Notes: a model not told the origin generated them from the sequence alone. A DNA stretch of 64,000 nucleotides from Chloroflexota bacterium (GCA_014360905.1 JACIWW010000009.1:1-64000), one strand, 5' to 3'; positions 16,701 to 25,260 are shown, counted from the stretch's first letter. Numbers and translations are program-made.

Positions 16701-18678
16701 TGACCAAGGTCGTTATGCCACCACATTGCTCGATGAAGCAGAACGCGCCTACGACCTCGTCACTGCCGATTTGGACTTTTACCCCATTCAGCCCATCGAA
16801 ATCAAAGCCTATGACGACAACAGTACATTCCGCTATTCCATCTATCTGTCCATGCCCTATGCTCAGGGCTGGACGGAGCCTGGCGAGTCCATCAAGTTGG
16901 GCATTCCAGACTGGAGACAAAACGGATACAACGGCGTGGGGCGCATTATTGCGCACGAACTGACTCATACTGCCCTGTTTGCAAAAGGGGTTCAGCACGG
17001 GGGTGTGCACGAGGGTGCCGCGCAGTACGAAGCAACTCGCTACGATCCACAGTGGTTCAACCAGGAGGTACGCAAATGGCGCCGCCAAGTGTACGATTTG
17101 GTGCGCAGCAAGCGTCCTCTCACTCTAGCAGATTTGGACAACTGGCGCGAACTATCCAAGGATGATCTCCAGTTGCTCTACAGCGTGGGTTGGGACATTG
17201 TCAGTTATTTCCGGCAATGCTATGGCCGCGAAACCTTCCTGGAATGGCTGCGATTGCTGGGCACAGGCCTATCTTTCGGGGATGCCTTTGTCCGCACAAC
17301 CGGCACGACATTTGCCGATTTCGACGCAGCATGGCGCGAATCCGTCTTACGAGGGCACATCTCCCCACAACTCATTGCCCTGTCATCCGAATTTGATGGC
17401 GAACTTGCGCTGCAGCATGTCTATACACTGACTCAAGCAGCATGGACAGGGCGCGAGGCAGGAACCCTCGGCAACGATGCCGCTGCCCACTACATCGCCG
17501 AGCAATTTGCTGCATTGGGACTGCAACCCGCTGGGGATAACGGGACCTACTTCCAGACCTTTGCCTTCACTCAGACAGCACTGATAACTACACCCCAATT
17601 GACCTTGATAGGACAGGATGGCCAGACACATACCCTGCAGTACCGAGTGGATTTTCGCGAATTGTTAGGAGGATGCGCAGGAGGCGGTCAGGCGGGAAGC
17701 AGCATTGTGTATGTGAAGGATCTGAAGAACGAGAATATACAACTGGGTGGGCGAGTGGCGTTGGCCCGTGCTGGTCCAGACCCGTGGACAGATGCTGAGA
17801 ATGCCTTATCCCGTGGTGCTGGCGGGCTATTGCTCATCACCGACAAATGGCCCAAGGATATGTCCATCAAGACGGATGACATACACAGCCTGAGTACACC
17901 GACAATTCCGGTTTTTGAACTGACGAGGGAAGCCTTCGACTTGCTCCTTACTATCGCTGGCTATCGATCTGCGCAGCTTGAAAAGTCCCCGCCCGCTTTG
18001 CCCTTGCCCCTATCAGTGCGCATGTCCGTGCAAATAGAGAGCGCGCTGAGCAGTGCATCCAATGTCTTGGGCGTACTGCTTGGCAGTGACCCGGAACTTG
18101 CTGATGAAGTGCTGATCCTGGGAGCACACCTCGACCATGTCGGCATTCTGCCCGATGGCACGCTCTACCCCGGCGCCAATAATGACGCCAGCGGAGTCGC
18201 CGTCCTGCTGGAACTCGCCAGGCTCTGGCACGAAGCAGGCTACTACCCACGCCGCACTGTTCTGTTTGCTGCCTGGAACGCTGCTGAGCAGGGCTTGCTC
18301 GGCTCTAGGTATTATGTCGCGCATCCAGTTTATCCTCTGACCAGTACAGTGGCAGCCATTCAACTCGACATGGTTGGTCAGGGACGGGGCTATTACATCG
18401 GCGTCTATGCCGAGGAGCAACAGGATGCCATCATCCTGGCACATCTGGATAACGCCGCCACGCAGGTCGAGGGACGGTTAAACTTCAGCAAGTACGAAGG
18501 CAATAGCGATCACGAGACCTTCCATGCACTAGGCATCCCGGCGGTCAAGCTGTCCTGGGAGCGCCCCGATTACGTGCACATGCCTGGCGATACCCCAGAC
18601 CTGATAGACACCCGCAAACTACAAGCCACGGGACGTGTGCTTGCCCTAACCATCATGACCTTAGCGGATCATGAATAG
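13759..18678 (+). CDS. exported multi-peptidase: M28 / HExxH metallopeptidase / degenerate M28
   Basis: 1639 residues. A signal-anchor helix (IFLMLWAVALGVWW, about 23-36) is followed by a linker and M28 domain 1 (about 105-530) with a complete di-zinc site: His354, Asp372, general base Glu406, Glu407, Asp434, His502, and a PA-like insert. Residues about 540-1170 hold two related alpha/beta segments and a gluzincin site, HELTH (1066-1070) with HEGAAQ (Glu1085), as in peptidase-MA-like domains. M28 domain 2 (about 1190-1639) keeps His1457, Glu1510 and His1607, but the general base is Ala1509 and the bridging Asp is Asn1475, so it is probably inactive. Substrates are most likely peptides. Three protease-fold modules on one chain is unusual. 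Confidence 0.85.
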   Translation: MNNFSEHSAQQRSRLPNPRWIPVVAIFLMLWAVALGVWWSRLQGTPILTHLQPTPAATAAARLTPQPGEAAQPIPESTPVTVPVVREAKQVVRDEDWITLARSFRVEHALSDIAELISPKYAGRAVGSPGGKLASEWIAARFAEYGLQPAGDNGTYFQEFPVPYAELTAMPTFQIVDERGQVVAEYHLRDDYTIWLGGYADGGQAEGPVIWVSDGRHEDYNGLNAEGAIVLCRYRYPVDDVLRQALEHGAKAVLLARPESTSFPMRRQAHQGPLLPQGIPTLIVGQRVLQGLLADSGMTLEDLTIQYQWRPLSTRVRLNVPLRYEKTATGRNVLGVLPGSDPDGTQQVFIIGAHYDHLGADPDGTVWGGANDNASGVAVLLEIARLWQEVGYVPQRTVLFAAWDGEEIGLYGSNYYVEHPRYPLKNTVGMLQLDMVGAGNAKLLIDAGGIVADQSLVAAAQLGIEVETQSMGRSDHAPFVGAGVPATLYIWWDGVAPGVIYHVPEDNLDNIEPDKLQAAGQLAHLVLLQFSHEQEKLEDLFVQYEQAIAARDADALHAITYDQDRELLLWQEDWLKGLTLRQPAEFSATVGSALVATDIATATVTLRYRWKPEHSQAMASFPAKWVRDDHHWYYGGPAWDAVQGQHTLVQHFQQPDLAQSIAQEADSLYEFLVDEADLDLPDPIVVGFYSQPFRSGDLALPGTGSKYLLHALHAPPPGYDEAPGWPLSDGIALSDQASLPTLLFEFALQHTGWPTQTTSWLAQGLSDCRRAMSPMLEEQLQSEYIPLLLQANRSGTLWTAQEMPTRYQISPPEGRLWVAQSWAMAHYLLQTHGWTALRYPTAINMESWRTALLAPWQLAAEGIEQTLAERRNAILARDQAAFLATVDPQNTTLYQEETHWFEDLLEHPVAEFAYESQLLSLTDHQATIRLTAKYKLAEPDASSMSVTYNAHFVHKDNRWLYADVAFMEQRSEHFVLKYQHPDQGRYATTLLDEAERAYDLVTADLDFYPIQPIEIKAYDDNSTFRYSIYLSMPYAQGWTEPGESIKLGIPDWRQNGYNGVGRIIAHELTHTALFAKGVQHGGVHEGAAQYEATRYDPQWFNQEVRKWRRQVYDLVRSKRPLTLADLDNWRELSKDDLQLLYSVGWDIVSYFRQCYGRETFLEWLRLLGTGLSFGDAFVRTTGTTFADFDAAWRESVLRGHISPQLIALSSEFDGELALQHVYTLTQAAWTGREAGTLGNDAAAHYIAEQFAALGLQPAGDNGTYFQTFAFTQTALITTPQLTLIGQDGQTHTLQYRVDFRELLGGCAGGGQAGSSIVYVKDLKNENIQLGGRVALARAGPDPWTDAENALSRGAGGLLLITDKWPKDMSIKTDDIHSLSTPTIPVFELTREAFDLLLTIAGYRSAQLEKSPPALPLPLSVRMSVQIESALSSASNVLGVLLGSDPELADEVLILGAHLDHVGILPDGTLYPGANNDASGVAVLLELARLWHEAGYYPRRTVLFAAWNAAEQGLLGSRYYVAHPVYPLTSTVAAIQLDMVGQGRGYYIGVYAEEQQDAIILAHLDNAATQVEGRLNFSKYEGNSDHETFHALGIPAVKLSWERPDYVHMPGDTPDLIDTRKLQATGRVLALTIMTLADHE

Positions 18679-18686
18679 CCCCTACT

Positions 18687-18790
18687 AATCTTTCCTGACA
18701 GGAGAGATTGAATTCCCCTTTCCTAGTTTTTAGGAAAGAGATCCGGGGGGTGAGGCCCTTCCCTCTCCCCCAAATCCCTTTTGGGAAAGA
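18687..18790. repeat. hairpin-rich gap between convergent genes
   Basis: Three inverted repeats: AATCTTTCCT/AGGAGAGATT (18687-18709), CTTTCCTA/TAGGAAAG around GTTTT (18718-18738), and TCCCTTTTGGGA near 18775. GGGGGTGAGGCC occurs twice (about 18745 and 18796). These look like dispersed intergenic repeats and may act as a bidirectional terminator, though no classical T tract is present. Confidence 0.55.
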
Positions 18791-18793
18791 GGG

Positions 18794-20107
18794 TTAGGGG
18801 GTGAGGCCAAACACCGCATCCCCTGCCATGCCTGGCTTGATCAGTCCCTCTGGGTTGGGCAAACGCACCTTCACGGCATAAACAGTGTTGACTCGTTCCT
18901 CCTTGGTTGCTACGTTTCGCGGCGTGTACTGTGGCTGGTCAGAGATATACACCACCCTTCCCTCAAAGCGTCTTTGTGGGAAACTGTCCACCATCACATC
19001 AACTTTCTGCCCCAGATGCACCTCCCCCAGTCGGTGCTCCGGCACATAGACGACCAGATTCACTTCGTCCAAATCCGCTAGGGTCAATAAGGTGACCCCA
19101 GGCAATACTGTCTCACCCACATTGATCATGCGCGCTACCACAACTCCATTTACCGGCGCACGCAGGGTCAACCGCTCGAGTTGCATTTGAGCGAGCCGAA
19201 GTTGTGCCTGCGCCAATGCTAGATTTGCCTCGGCTACAGCCACTTCCTCTGCCGTTGCCCCAGCCAGCAAATCGTCCAATTCAGCCTGCCCTACCGCCAT
19301 TGCTGCCTCCGCCACGTGATACTTGCCTTTGGCAGCATTAGTTTTGGCCCGGTATGCAAGTGGCCTCTGCTGCATATCCTCTAGGTGCTGTACCACTGCC
19401 TTGGCAGCACGTTCATCCGCCTGGGCTGCCGCCAGCGCTGCCTCTGCCGCTTTCGCTTGAAGTTCCAATACCTGACGTTCAGTGCTGCCCCATTCAGCGT
19501 GATCAGCCTTGTATCGCGCACGATAATAATTTGCTTTAGCCTGTTCTACGTTCTGTTCAGCAAGCGCCAGTTGCGCCCTGGCTTCCAGAATTTGCTTCTG
19601 TAATTCCTGCAGCTCCTCCAGCTCGCGCTGTGCTGCCTGCCAAGCGACATATGCTTCATCCCGTTGCGCCTTTGCCATGGTCACCTGCGCTTGCTTGATA
19701 GACACTTCCTCGGCTTGTGGTTTGTTCCAGATCAACCCCAGATCAGCCTGTGCTGCCTTCACGGCAGCCTCAGCCTGGCGCACCGTCGCCTGTATAGATT
19801 GGCTATCCAACACAACCAGCATCTGCCCGACGCGCACCGCCTCTCCTGCTTGTACCCCTACCTGAACGACAGTCCCCTGGAATTCAGAAGCGATGCGCAC
19901 TTCATCCGCCTCAATCACCCCACTAACTTCCAAGGTATTCTTGGCTTGCGTGCGTCCGCTACTGGGAACTATCAAGGCAACAGCCCAAACGAATAGAAAA
20001 CCTGCCATCACCAGACATGCAGCACGCAACACGGAACACGCAACACGCAACACGGAGCACGCACTACGCAACACAAAAAACACCCTTCCCCTCACTTTAC
20101 TCCTCAC
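18794..20107 (-). CDS. HlyD-family periplasmic adaptor (second copy)
   Basis: Membrane-fusion subunit of an ABC exporter. N-terminal anchor (MAGFLFVWAVALIV), a biotinyl-lipoyl-like half-motif (VSGVIEADEVRIAS), a long Ala/Gln/Glu-rich coiled coil (about 110-300), the second half (LRAPVNGVVVARMINVGETV) and a beta-barrel (VDVMVDSFPQRRFEGRVVYI). The longest frame starts at GTG 20107, but its first 33 codons are a translation of short tandem repeats; ATG 20008 (404 residues) is a more natural start although it lacks a clear ribosome site. It follows a related adaptor by a few dozen bases, and both end with the same pattern (NVATKEERVNTVYAV versus NVASKEERVNTVYAV). Confidence 0.85.
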   Translation of the reverse strand: MRSKVRGRVFFVLRSACSVLRVACSVLRAACLVMAGFLFVWAVALIVPSSGRTQAKNTLEVSGVIEADEVRIASEFQGTVVQVGVQAGEAVRVGQMLVVLDSQSIQATVRQAEAAVKAAQADLGLIWNKPQAEEVSIKQAQVTMAKAQRDEAYVAWQAAQRELEELQELQKQILEARAQLALAEQNVEQAKANYYRARYKADHAEWGSTERQVLELQAKAAEAALAAAQADERAAKAVVQHLEDMQQRPLAYRAKTNAAKGKYHVAEAAMAVGQAELDDLLAGATAEEVAVAEANLALAQAQLRLAQMQLERLTLRAPVNGVVVARMINVGETVLPGVTLLTLADLDEVNLVVYVPEHRLGEVHLGQKVDVMVDSFPQRRFEGRVVYISDQPQYTPRNVATKEERVNTVYAVKVRLPNPEGLIKPGMAGDAVFGLTP

Positions 20108-20140
20108 TCCTTACTTCTCACTTCTCACTTCTCACTCTTC
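20022..20140. repeat. short tandem repeats between the two HlyD genes
   Basis: Two runs: degenerate CACGCAACACGG units at about 20022-20074, then CTCACTT/CTCACTC units at about 20091-20140, which encode the last codons of the upstream gene on the minus strand. On that strand the second run reads GAGTGAGAAGTGAG, rich in ribosome-site-like purines. A similar motif (GATGAGTGATAAGGAATGAG) precedes the gene at 13759. Confidence 0.6.
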
Positions 20141-21442
20141 AAACCTCGCATCTGCCGCCATGCCCGGCTTGAGCAGCCCCTCTTCATTGGACAACTGAAT
20201 CTCCACTGCATAAACGGTATTGACCCGCTCTTCTTTGCTAGCCACGTTGCGCGGGGTAAATTGAGCCTGGTCGGCAATGCGCACCACTTGCCCCTCGAAA
20301 ACACGCCCGGGATAAGCATATACACTCACCCGCACTTTCTGGTTGAGCGCGATCTCGCCTAGGCGGTTCTCAGGCACATACACCGTCAGCTGCACCTGCG
20401 TCAGGTCTGCTAGCGAAAGCATATTGCCTCCCGGTGCAACTACTTCGCCCACATGAACCGCGCGAGAGAGGACAACCCCATCTATTGGCGCCACGATGAC
20501 CATCTGTTTCCTTTGAGCCAGCAACGCATCCAATGCTGCGCGCGCCTGCTCCACTCGCGCACGGGCAGCAGCCAATTGTTCTTCCGTAGCACCTGCCTCG
20601 TAAGCGCGCAGTTGCGCCTCTGCTAGTTCTACTGCCGCTTGGGCTTCTGTAACCGCTGCCTTGGCGGTGGCCACCTGTGCCTCCAACTGCACTGGATTCT
20701 CTAGCACAGTGCGCCAGTAGGACAAGCGCGCCTTGGCTTTTTCCAGATTGGCACTGGCGGCATTAACCCCTGCCCATGACTGCCACCAATCATAGGGTGC
20801 CAACTGCAACTCCTGTGGAAGTTTGGGCGGCGGTACGGGATACGACCAATTGTGTATCTGATCCTCGGAGTACTCCATCACATTCTTGGCCACCTCTGCC
20901 GCATCCTTCAAAGCCACCGCGCTTTCTAGGCGATGCTGGGCAGCATCAATCTGAATCTCACTGATAGCAACTTGCATCTTCAACTCCTGTGGATCATCCC
21001 GCAGCGCCTGAGCATCCGCGAGCCCCTGTAATGCCGCCTCATACGCTGCTTTTGCCTGTGCCACACGCGCTTTTGCCGCCGCAATCGCACCAGGCCTTGC
21101 CCCTGCTTCTATTTGTCTCAGCGCCGCCTGGGCCACCTCCACTTGAGCACGCACAACCTCAATCTGGCCATCTAACAGGCTCGTATCCAACGCTACCAAC
21201 TCTTGCCCTACTGCTACCACATCGCCTTCGTTGACTGCAATGGACGCAACTCGCCCTCCATAGAGCGATGAGATGGCAATCTCTTCTGCCGCAATTACTC
21301 CGGATGCCTCCATGACCCCAGGCGCTGATCGCATCAACAACCCCGCATCTAAGGATGCCCTGCCTTGCAAGATGACCACCACGAACACGGCCAACAGAGC
21401 CAAGATCAATAAACTAACGATTCTGCGCTTACGCTGGGTCAT
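20132..21442 (-). CDS. HlyD-family periplasmic adaptor (first copy)
   Basis: 436 residues from ATG 21442, chosen because GGGAGG lies about nine bases upstream; a longer frame from 21490 lacks such a site. N-terminal helix (IVSLLILALLAVFVVVIL), lipoyl-like half-motif (ASGVIAAEEIAISSLYGGRV), a coiled coil longer than in the downstream copy (about 90-310, broken by a Pro/Trp-rich segment near 215), then IVAPIDGVVLSRAVHVGEV and a barrel domain. It would bridge the ABC permease to the outside or to an outer component. It follows the second ATPase gene by 55 bases in the same operon. Confidence 0.87.
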   Translation of the reverse strand: MTQRKRRIVSLLILALLAVFVVVILQGRASLDAGLLMRSAPGVMEASGVIAAEEIAISSLYGGRVASIAVNEGDVVAVGQELVALDTSLLDGQIEVVRAQVEVAQAALRQIEAGARPGAIAAAKARVAQAKAAYEAALQGLADAQALRDDPQELKMQVAISEIQIDAAQHRLESAVALKDAAEVAKNVMEYSEDQIHNWSYPVPPPKLPQELQLAPYDWWQSWAGVNAASANLEKAKARLSYWRTVLENPVQLEAQVATAKAAVTEAQAAVELAEAQLRAYEAGATEEQLAAARARVEQARAALDALLAQRKQMVIVAPIDGVVLSRAVHVGEVVAPGGNMLSLADLTQVQLTVYVPENRLGEIALNQKVRVSVYAYPGRVFEGQVVRIADQAQFTPRNVASKEERVNTVYAVEIQLSNEEGLLKPGMAADARFEE

Positions 21443-21497
21443 ACAAACATCCTCCCTGCTCATGATATCTACAAGCCATCCTCTTCTCACTCTTCTC

Positions 21498-22463
21498 TCA
21501 AAGTATCACAACTGGCTTTCGCTTTTTGCGCATGTTCGCAATAAATACATCCTCTAGCGAAGGCGCAATCCAATCTATGCTTTGCACGACAATGCCTTTC
21601 GCCTGAAGCAAAGAAGCAATGGCAGGCATTGCTTCCCTGGCATCTTCCACCACTGCATGTACTAACGCACCATAAAGCGCCACTTCATCGAGCGGCAATA
21701 AGCCTTGTTGTTGGGCTCCACGAAGCACTCGCATAGCAGCTTCGGCATCGCTACAAGCGATCTCTACGACTTGCCCGCGCATTTGATTGGCTTTCAGGTC
21801 AAATGGAGAGCCCAAAGCGATCAACTTCCCCTCGCTGATGAAGCCGACGCGTTGACAATGCTCCGCCTCATCCATGTAATGCGTAGTGACAAAGACAGTG
21901 GTGCCTTGCCTGGCTAAATTATAGATGAGTTCCCAAAAAGCACGCCTTGACAGTGGGTCCACACCTGCAGTTGGCTCATCCAGGAACACCAGCGCTGGTT
22001 TGTGGACGATGGCACAACCTAGCGCTAGGCGTTGCCGCCAGCCTCCAGAGAGATTTGCTGTCAGTTCGTTCTCCCGCCCCTGTAACCCTGCCATAGCCAC
22101 GATTTCTTTTCCCCGCCGCTCGAGTTCCTGGGCACTTAGTCCATACACCCGCCCATAAAACTGGATGTTCTCTGCTACAGTCAAATCTCGGTACAATGTG
22201 AACAACTGCGACATATACCCGACATGAGCCTGCATTGCTTTCGCCTCCCTGGCTACGTTATATCCCAACACCTCAGCCTTGCCACTCGTGGGAGGCAACA
22301 AACCCAACAGCACACGGATCGTAGTCGTCTTTCCCGCACCATTCGGTCCCAGGAAGCCAAACACCTCCCCACGCCACACGGTAAAGCTGATGTCGTTCAC
22401 TGCTGTGAACGCCCCAAAGCGCTTGGTCAAGTTCTCCACAACGATGGCAGGAGTTATGTTCAT
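21498..22463 (-). CDS. ABC-2 exporter ATPase (second)
   Basis: Nucleotide-binding subunit with Walker A GPNGAGKTTT, Q-loop region MSQLFTLYRDLTVAENI, signature LSGGWRQRLALG, Walker B ALVFLDEPTAGVD and switch THYMDEAEHC. The start is ATG 22463: an AAGGAG lies at the right distance, and it overlaps the previous ATPase stop as ATGA. The C-terminal ~90 residues (DLKANQMRGQVVEI onward) are the extension typical of drug-type or YbhF-like ATPases. Confidence 0.9.
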   Translation of the reverse strand: MNITPAIVVENLTKRFGAFTAVNDISFTVWRGEVFGFLGPNGAGKTTTIRVLLGLLPPTSGKAEVLGYNVAREAKAMQAHVGYMSQLFTLYRDLTVAENIQFYGRVYGLSAQELERRGKEIVAMAGLQGRENELTANLSGGWRQRLALGCAIVHKPALVFLDEPTAGVDPLSRRAFWELIYNLARQGTTVFVTTHYMDEAEHCQRVGFISEGKLIALGSPFDLKANQMRGQVVEIACSDAEAAMRVLRGAQQQGLLPLDEVALYGALVHAVVEDAREAMPAIASLLQAKGIVVQSIDWIAPSLEDVFIANMRKKRKPVVIL

Positions 22464-23428
22464 GGACATGCTCCTTCGCTAGTTGTTCGCTGGCGCTTGA
22501 TCAGGAATACAAAGACTTGTTCCATGCGTGGGGCAATCCGCCGCAGGCCACTGACCGTAATACCTTGTGCTGCCAACGCTGCTTCTATCTGCGGTATCCG
22601 TCGAGCAGCATCATCCACAAAAACATGCAGCAAATCGCCATAGGTCTGAACTTCCAGCACGCCATCCAATGGGGTGATGATATCCCTTCCCACATACAGC
22701 ATAGACGGCCGCAATTCGATCAGCTCTCCGGGCGCCATGCGCTTGATATCCTCTGGCGTGCCACAGGCAATCAAACGTCCCTCGTGCAACAATCCAACAC
22801 GGTGACAACGTTCGGCTTCATCCATATATGGTGTGCAAACGAAGATGGTCAGCCCCCTTTCCGCACGCAAATCGGACAACAGATTCCAGAATTCGCGCCT
22901 GGAGACTGGATCAACGCCAAGTGTAGGCTCATCGAGAAACACAATCTCCGGTTGGTGCACCAGCATACAGGTCAGAGCCAGTTTTTTCTTCATCCCGCCA
23001 GACAGATGCGCCGCTAAACGCCCCTGAAACTCTTCCAAGCGTGCAAAGCGCAGCAAGCGCGGGATGCGCTCTTGCTCTTGTGCCTGTGTCAATCCATGCA
23101 CGCTGGCGAAAAACTGCAAGTTTTCCAACACAGTCATGTCGCCATAGAGAGCAAACTGCTGGGGCATATAGCCAGCTCGCAGATGTATCTGCGAGAATTC
23201 CCTGACGGTATCGAAACCGGCCACTTTGGCCTCCCCTCGATCGGGGAGCAAGAGCCCATTGAGCAAGCGCAAAGTGGTCGTCTTCCCCGCTCCATCTGCT
23301 CCGAGCAAGCCAAACGTCTCACCGCGCTGCACCTCAATGCTTAATCCGTCCACCGCGCGGTTTTTTACTTTCCCGCGGCCAACAAAAGTCTTGCACAGAT
23401 TGTGAGTTTCGACCATAGGCTCGCTCAT
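22460..23428 (-). CDS. ABC-2 exporter ATPase (first)
   Basis: 322 residues from ATG 23428 (MSEPMVETHNLCKTF); a longer frame to 23494 would run into the permease gene. Walker A GADGAGKTTTLRLL, signature LSGGMKKKLALTC, Walker B EIVFLDEPTLGVD, switch CTPYMDEAERC, where a Pro follows the Thr of the switch in place of the usual His, a change also known in some exporter half-ATPases. It is translationally coupled (ATGA) to the second ATPase. The two are probably a heterodimer, equivalent to the halves of the fused YbhF ATPase. Confidence 0.88.
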   Translation of the reverse strand: MSEPMVETHNLCKTFVGRGKVKNRAVDGLSIEVQRGETFGLLGADGAGKTTTLRLLNGLLLPDRGEAKVAGFDTVREFSQIHLRAGYMPQQFALYGDMTVLENLQFFASVHGLTQAQEQERIPRLLRFARLEEFQGRLAAHLSGGMKKKLALTCMLVHQPEIVFLDEPTLGVDPVSRREFWNLLSDLRAERGLTIFVCTPYMDEAERCHRVGLLHEGRLIACGTPEDIKRMAPGELIELRPSMLYVGRDIITPLDGVLEVQTYGDLLHVFVDDAARRIPQIEAALAAQGITVSGLRRIAPRMEQVFVFLIKRQRTTSEGACP

Positions 23429-23453
23429 AATAGTGCCGCCATTTGTTGACTGA

Positions 23454-24584
23454 TTACTCCAGCCTCTCCTTGAACGCAGCCTGGCTGAGCCCAAAGACGA
23501 TCAGCCCGTAAATCACCAAGATCAATACTTGTTGCCGGAAGAAATAGAAACCGACGCCTTTGGTCATAATGCCACGCGAAATCTGCAGAAAATGGGTGAT
23601 TGGCAACAGGTCGCCTGCCAACTGTACGAGCTTAGGCATCATCGAACGTGGGAAAACATAGCCGGAGAGCATCACGCCCGGCAATAGGATCAGCGCTGAA
23701 AGTTGCTGCGCTTGCCGTTGGTTCATGGACACGGTGCTGACCAGGATACCCAAGCCGAGCGAGGAAAAAACAAATAGCAGCGACATCAGGAAATAGAGTC
23801 CCAAACTGCCCTTAAAAGGCACGTCGAACCAAAACACACCCAAAGCCAAAATGGTGCCCATGTTGATGAAGGCGATAACCACGTTCGGCAAAATTTTGCC
23901 TAGCATCAATTCCCAAGGCCTTATTGGCGTGACCAGAATCTGCTCTATCGTCCCCAGTTCGCGCTCGCGCACGATGGCCATCGCCGTAAGCATCACCGTT
24001 TGCTGCTGCAAGATCAAGCCGATCATGCCCGGCACCATGAAAACGAGGCTGCGGATGTCTGGATTGTACAGCACACGCGTGCGTACATCCAGGGGAGCAA
24101 GGGAAGAACCACTCTGCAGTCCAGAGCGTTCCAATTTCTCCGTCAACAATGTAACCGCATGAGCCTGACCCACCGTGACCGCCGCATTGAAAGCTGACTG
24201 CACCGTCATGGCATCGGAGCCATCCACTACAATAAGTGCTTGCGCATTACCGCGTTCGATAGCAGCTGCAAAGCGCGGCGGAATGACAATGGCCACACGC
24301 GCCCGCCCCTCATCAATGGCTCTGATTGCTTCGGCTTCGCTTTCTACATAGTATTGAATATCAAAGAAGCCAGAGGTCTCCATCGCTTCCAGGAACTTCC
24401 AACTGTACTGATCCCGGCTATTGTCCACCACCACTGTTGGAATATGGTCCACCTGGGTCTCTACAGCATACCCAAACAGAAAAAGGAGCACAATGGGCAA
24501 AATGAGCACAATAGCCAAGGTGCGCCGATCGCGCACCGTCTGAGTGAATTCCTTGCGGATGATCGCACGCAGCCTTTGCCACAT
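23454..24584 (-). CDS. ABC-2 type transporter permease
   Basis: About 376 residues from ATG 24584, with AAGGAGGGGG just upstream; the frame to 24677 would overlap the TetR gene. N-terminal helix (TLAIVLILPIVLLFLFGYAV), a large extracytoplasmic domain (about 40-170), then five helices and the family motif RERELGTIEQILVTPIRPWE. This fits YhhJ/YbhS/YbhR-type permeases. It is the only permease in the operon although there are two ATPases, so it is likely to homodimerise. Substrate unknown; multidrug or lipid-like compounds are the usual range of relatives. Confidence 0.88.
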   Translation of the reverse strand: MWQRLRAIIRKEFTQTVRDRRTLAIVLILPIVLLFLFGYAVETQVDHIPTVVVDNSRDQYSWKFLEAMETSGFFDIQYYVESEAEAIRAIDEGRARVAIVIPPRFAAAIERGNAQALIVVDGSDAMTVQSAFNAAVTVGQAHAVTLLTEKLERSGLQSGSSLAPLDVRTRVLYNPDIRSLVFMVPGMIGLILQQQTVMLTAMAIVRERELGTIEQILVTPIRPWELMLGKILPNVVIAFINMGTILALGVFWFDVPFKGSLGLYFLMSLLFVFSSLGLGILVSTVSMNQRQAQQLSALILLPGVMLSGYVFPRSMMPKLVQLAGDLLPITHFLQISRGIMTKGVGFYFFRQQVLILVIYGLIVFGLSQAAFKERLE

Positions 24585-24594
24585 AGCCCCCTCC

Positions 24595-25209
24595 TTATAC
24601 CTTGAGACCCTGAAGCAATACGCTGACCAGCAATTCGGCCTGTTGGTGGCGTTGCTCTGGTGAAGGCATGGGTTCAATGCCCTGTATGTAGGGCATAGTC
24701 AGATAAATCACCATCCCCATCACCATGCGTGCGACAATGTGCACATCACAAATGCGGATTGCACCCGCCGCCATCCGCGCCTGCAAATAGTTTTCGACTT
24801 CTGCGATCAACCCCCTCGCGCCGGGAAGAAGATATCCATGAAAACCATAGCCTTGATCCCAAAGCGCGGTCAGCAGCCCCTTGATCACCACTGCGTTTTC
24901 CGCAATAGTAGCCAGCACCTCTTCTACCGCCTTCACGATCACCGCGCGGTCATCTCCATTGGCAGATGGTTTTGGGACGATGGCCGCGAGTTTGTCCTGT
25001 ATCATTTGCGCCAGAGCCATGAGCAATTGCTGCTTGCTGGCAAAGTAGTTGTAGATGGTGCCCTCGGACACCTCTGCCTCCTGAGCGATTTCGCGCGTGG
25101 TTGCTTTCTCAAAGCCTTTGCGTGCGAAAATAGAGGCAGCAGCCTCGAGAATGCATCGTCTTCGCTCTGAAATACGCCGAGCCCGTCGCTCATCACCTTT
25201 GTTGCCCAT
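24595..25209 (-). CDS. TetR-family transcriptional regulator
   Basis: 204 residues from ATG 25209, with GGAGGG six bases upstream. N-terminal helix-turn-helix: ILEAAASIFARKGFEKATTR and IAQEAEVSEGTIYNYFASK (about residues 18-58). The C-terminal ligand domain is not diagnostic. It is first in the leftward operon, ten bases before the permease. The near-perfect palindrome at 25241-25260, lying against its -10 element, indicates autorepression and control of the whole exporter by a bound ligand. Confidence 0.9.
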   Translation of the reverse strand: MGNKGDERRARRISERRRCILEAAASIFARKGFEKATTREIAQEAEVSEGTIYNYFASKQQLLMALAQMIQDKLAAIVPKPSANGDDRAVIVKAVEEVLATIAENAVVIKGLLTALWDQGYGFHGYLLPGARGLIAEVENYLQARMAAGAIRICDVHIVARMVMGMVIYLTMPYIQGIEPMPSPEQRHQQAELLVSVLLQGLKV

Positions 25210-25240
25210 ATAACCCTCCTCGACAGGCAAACGCCAAATA

Positions 25241-25260
25241 TTGAGTGAGTGCTCACTCAA
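25241..25260. promoter_or_regulatory. probable TetR operator
   Basis: TTGAGTGA, centre GTGC, TCACTCAA: eight-base perfect arms. It sits between the -10 element (25260-25265 on the minus strand) and the TetR start, where repressor binding would block transcription. Confidence 0.75.
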
